Shown here: positions 63,178 to 64,000 of the stretch, piece by piece
Layout: the number at the start of each line of letters is the position of its first letter
Position numbering within the stretch: position 1 is the stretch's first letter
Assembly (NCBI RefSeq): GCF_023078355.1
Contig: NZ_CP095552.1
Span: 1,922,001 to 1,986,000 of the forward strand
DNA from: Gordonia hongkongensis
GTDB lineage: Bacteria; Actinomycetota; Actinomycetes; Mycobacteriales; Mycobacteriaceae
Reading direction: 5' to 3'
DNA: 64,000 nucleotides
The notes under the pieces: generated by a model
What the model saw: the letters and a program-made list of their open reading frames with translations, nothing else
Databases searched by the model: none
What the model was told of the DNA's origin: nothing
Program-made: the position numbers and the translations under genes

Positions 63178-64000
63178 ATGCGCCGTCGCCTGCTCACGAC
63201 CATGATCGCCGTCCTGCTGGCGGTCGGTGGGCTGCTGGGCATCCCGCTGAGTGTCGTCGCGTGGTGGTGGGTCGCCGACAACGCGCATCAGGACCTCGAC
63301 AATCGGCTGAAGGTCATCGCAGACCAGCTGATCCGGCAGGAGGGGGCCGACGGCCGGATCCCGCCGGAGTCCCTCGACCGTGAGGCGTTCCAGCTGCTGC
63401 TGCCGCCGAACGGCAGCCTGATCGTCACCTTCCCCGACCTCACCGGCACCCTGCAGCGCACGGTGGTCGGGGCGGACATCAGCGAGCCCCGGCTCTCGGA
63501 GTCCATCGCGCTCGGCGCAGCCGGGACGCTGACCCTGTCCATCCCGCGCGACGAGGTGCGCAACGACCAGTTCACCGCCGCGTCGATCGTGGCCGTCATC
63601 GTCGTCGCATCCGTCATCGGCGGCACGCTGGTCGCCGCGGTCACCGCGGGTCGGATCGTCGATCCGCTGACCGATCTCGCCGATCGGGCCGCGACCATGG
63701 GCCGGGGCGACTTCCGGACCCAGTGGAAGATGTACGGCATCGCCGAACTCGATCGGGTGTCGCGTGCACTGGCCGACGCGAACGCCGAACTCGCCCTGCG
63801 CCTCGAGCGCGAGCGAGAGGTCGCCGGTGACGCCTCCCATCAGCTGCGCAGCCGCCTCACCGCGATCCAGCTGCGCCTGGAGGAACTCTCCCTGCACGAT
63901 GACCCCGCGGTCGTCACCGAGGCCGAGGCCGCCCTCGATCAGATCGAGCGGCTCGCCGCCGAACTCGACGAGCTGGTCGAGGCGTCCCGGGCCGACGAAC
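63178..64000 (+). CDS. Sensor histidine kinase, truncated by the window end
   Basis: About 274 residues are visible from ATG 63178. The first helix (MRRRLLTTMIAVLLAVGGLLGIPLSVVAWWW) and second (AASIVAVIVVASVIGGTLVAAVTAG) flank an external loop of about 100 residues. A HAMP region (RIVDPLTDLADRAATMGRGDFRTQW) is followed by the phosphoacceptor helix REVAGDASHQLRSRLTAIQLRLEELS with His in ASHQLR. The ATPase domain lies beyond the window. It forms a two-component pair with the preceding regulator. Confidence 0.9.
   Translation, partial: MRRRLLTTMIAVLLAVGGLLGIPLSVVAWWWVADNAHQDLDNRLKVIADQLIRQEGADGRIPPESLDREAFQLLLPPNGSLIVTFPDLTGTLQRTVVGADISEPRLSESIALGAAGTLTLSIPRDEVRNDQFTAASIVAVIVVASVIGGTLVAAVTAGRIVDPLTDLADRAATMGRGDFRTQWKMYGIAELDRVSRALADANAELALRLEREREVAGDASHQLRSRLTAIQLRLEELSLHDDPAVVTEAEAALDQIERLAAELDELVEASRADE

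Noticed and set aside
1..64000. CRISPR arrays, rRNA and tRNA genes
   Set aside because: No regularly spaced direct repeats, no cas-like genes, and no tRNA-like cloverleaf or rRNA sequence was noticed when reading through. A covariance search was not possible.

Overview
The window reads as a chromosomal segment of a high-GC mycolic-acid actinomycete, most likely Gordonia or a close relative. The evidence is the GC-rich codon use, a mycobacterial-style accA3 / SufE-like / sseA / maf / accE5 / accD5 / birA neighbourhood, a 13E12-type (DUF222-HNH) gene with a mycobacterial LexA box, a KstR-type operator, and many GTG starts. The genus is inferred from gene content only.

Layout. 1-12540: small membrane proteins, a xanthine dehydrogenase-type molybdenum hydroxylase, a DHA2-type exporter, a GDSL/SGNH hydrolase, pyruvate carboxylase, and two urate-to-allantoin enzymes (hydroxyisourate hydrolase, OHCU decarboxylase) beside a MobA/MocA-like cofactor nucleotidyltransferase. 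Together these suggest purine catabolism. 12672-19722: a lipoprotein gene interrupted by a TAG codon, a PaoABC-type aldehyde oxidoreductase operon, a type II NADH dehydrogenase, and a nitronate monooxygenase-family flavoprotein behind a KstR-like operator.

19772-32307: a compact catabolic island matching the iac (indole-3-acetic acid degradation) gene set. It has a PAS histidine kinase, iacABCDEF, a FixJ-type response regulator in an operon with the iacH-like amidase and an unknown 92-residue protein, an MFS transporter, an IacG-like flavin reductase fused to an IclR-like domain, and iacI. The iacA and MFS promoters share a palindrome-like element at the same distance from a CATA box, a candidate site for the response regulator.

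32330-51437: an accessory stretch. It holds a DoxX protein with an ECF41-type sigma factor, a 13E12 endonuclease with a LexA box, a DUF433/PIN-like toxin-antitoxin pair, and a type I restriction-modification locus. That locus consists of an HTH/degenerate methylase-like protein, hsdM, hsdS, a frameshifted hsdR and a coupled unknown gene. Divergent to it, across an 11-bp-arm palindrome, lie a coiled-coil protein with a possible PD-(D/E)XK nuclease domain and a zinc-ribbon protein. Three small exported proteins, a GNAT remnant, an inverted-repeat cluster and an IS110-family transposase follow.

51512-64000: conserved core. It contains the acyl-CoA carboxylase subunits (accA3, accD5, accE5) with biotin ligase birA, Maf, the rhodanese SseA and a SufE-like protein. 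A condensation-domain gene carrying an apparent frameshift sits in the same operon. A zinc metallopeptidase lipoprotein, membrane and PH-domain proteins, and a two-component system cut by the window end complete the region. No rRNA, tRNA or CRISPR array was seen.
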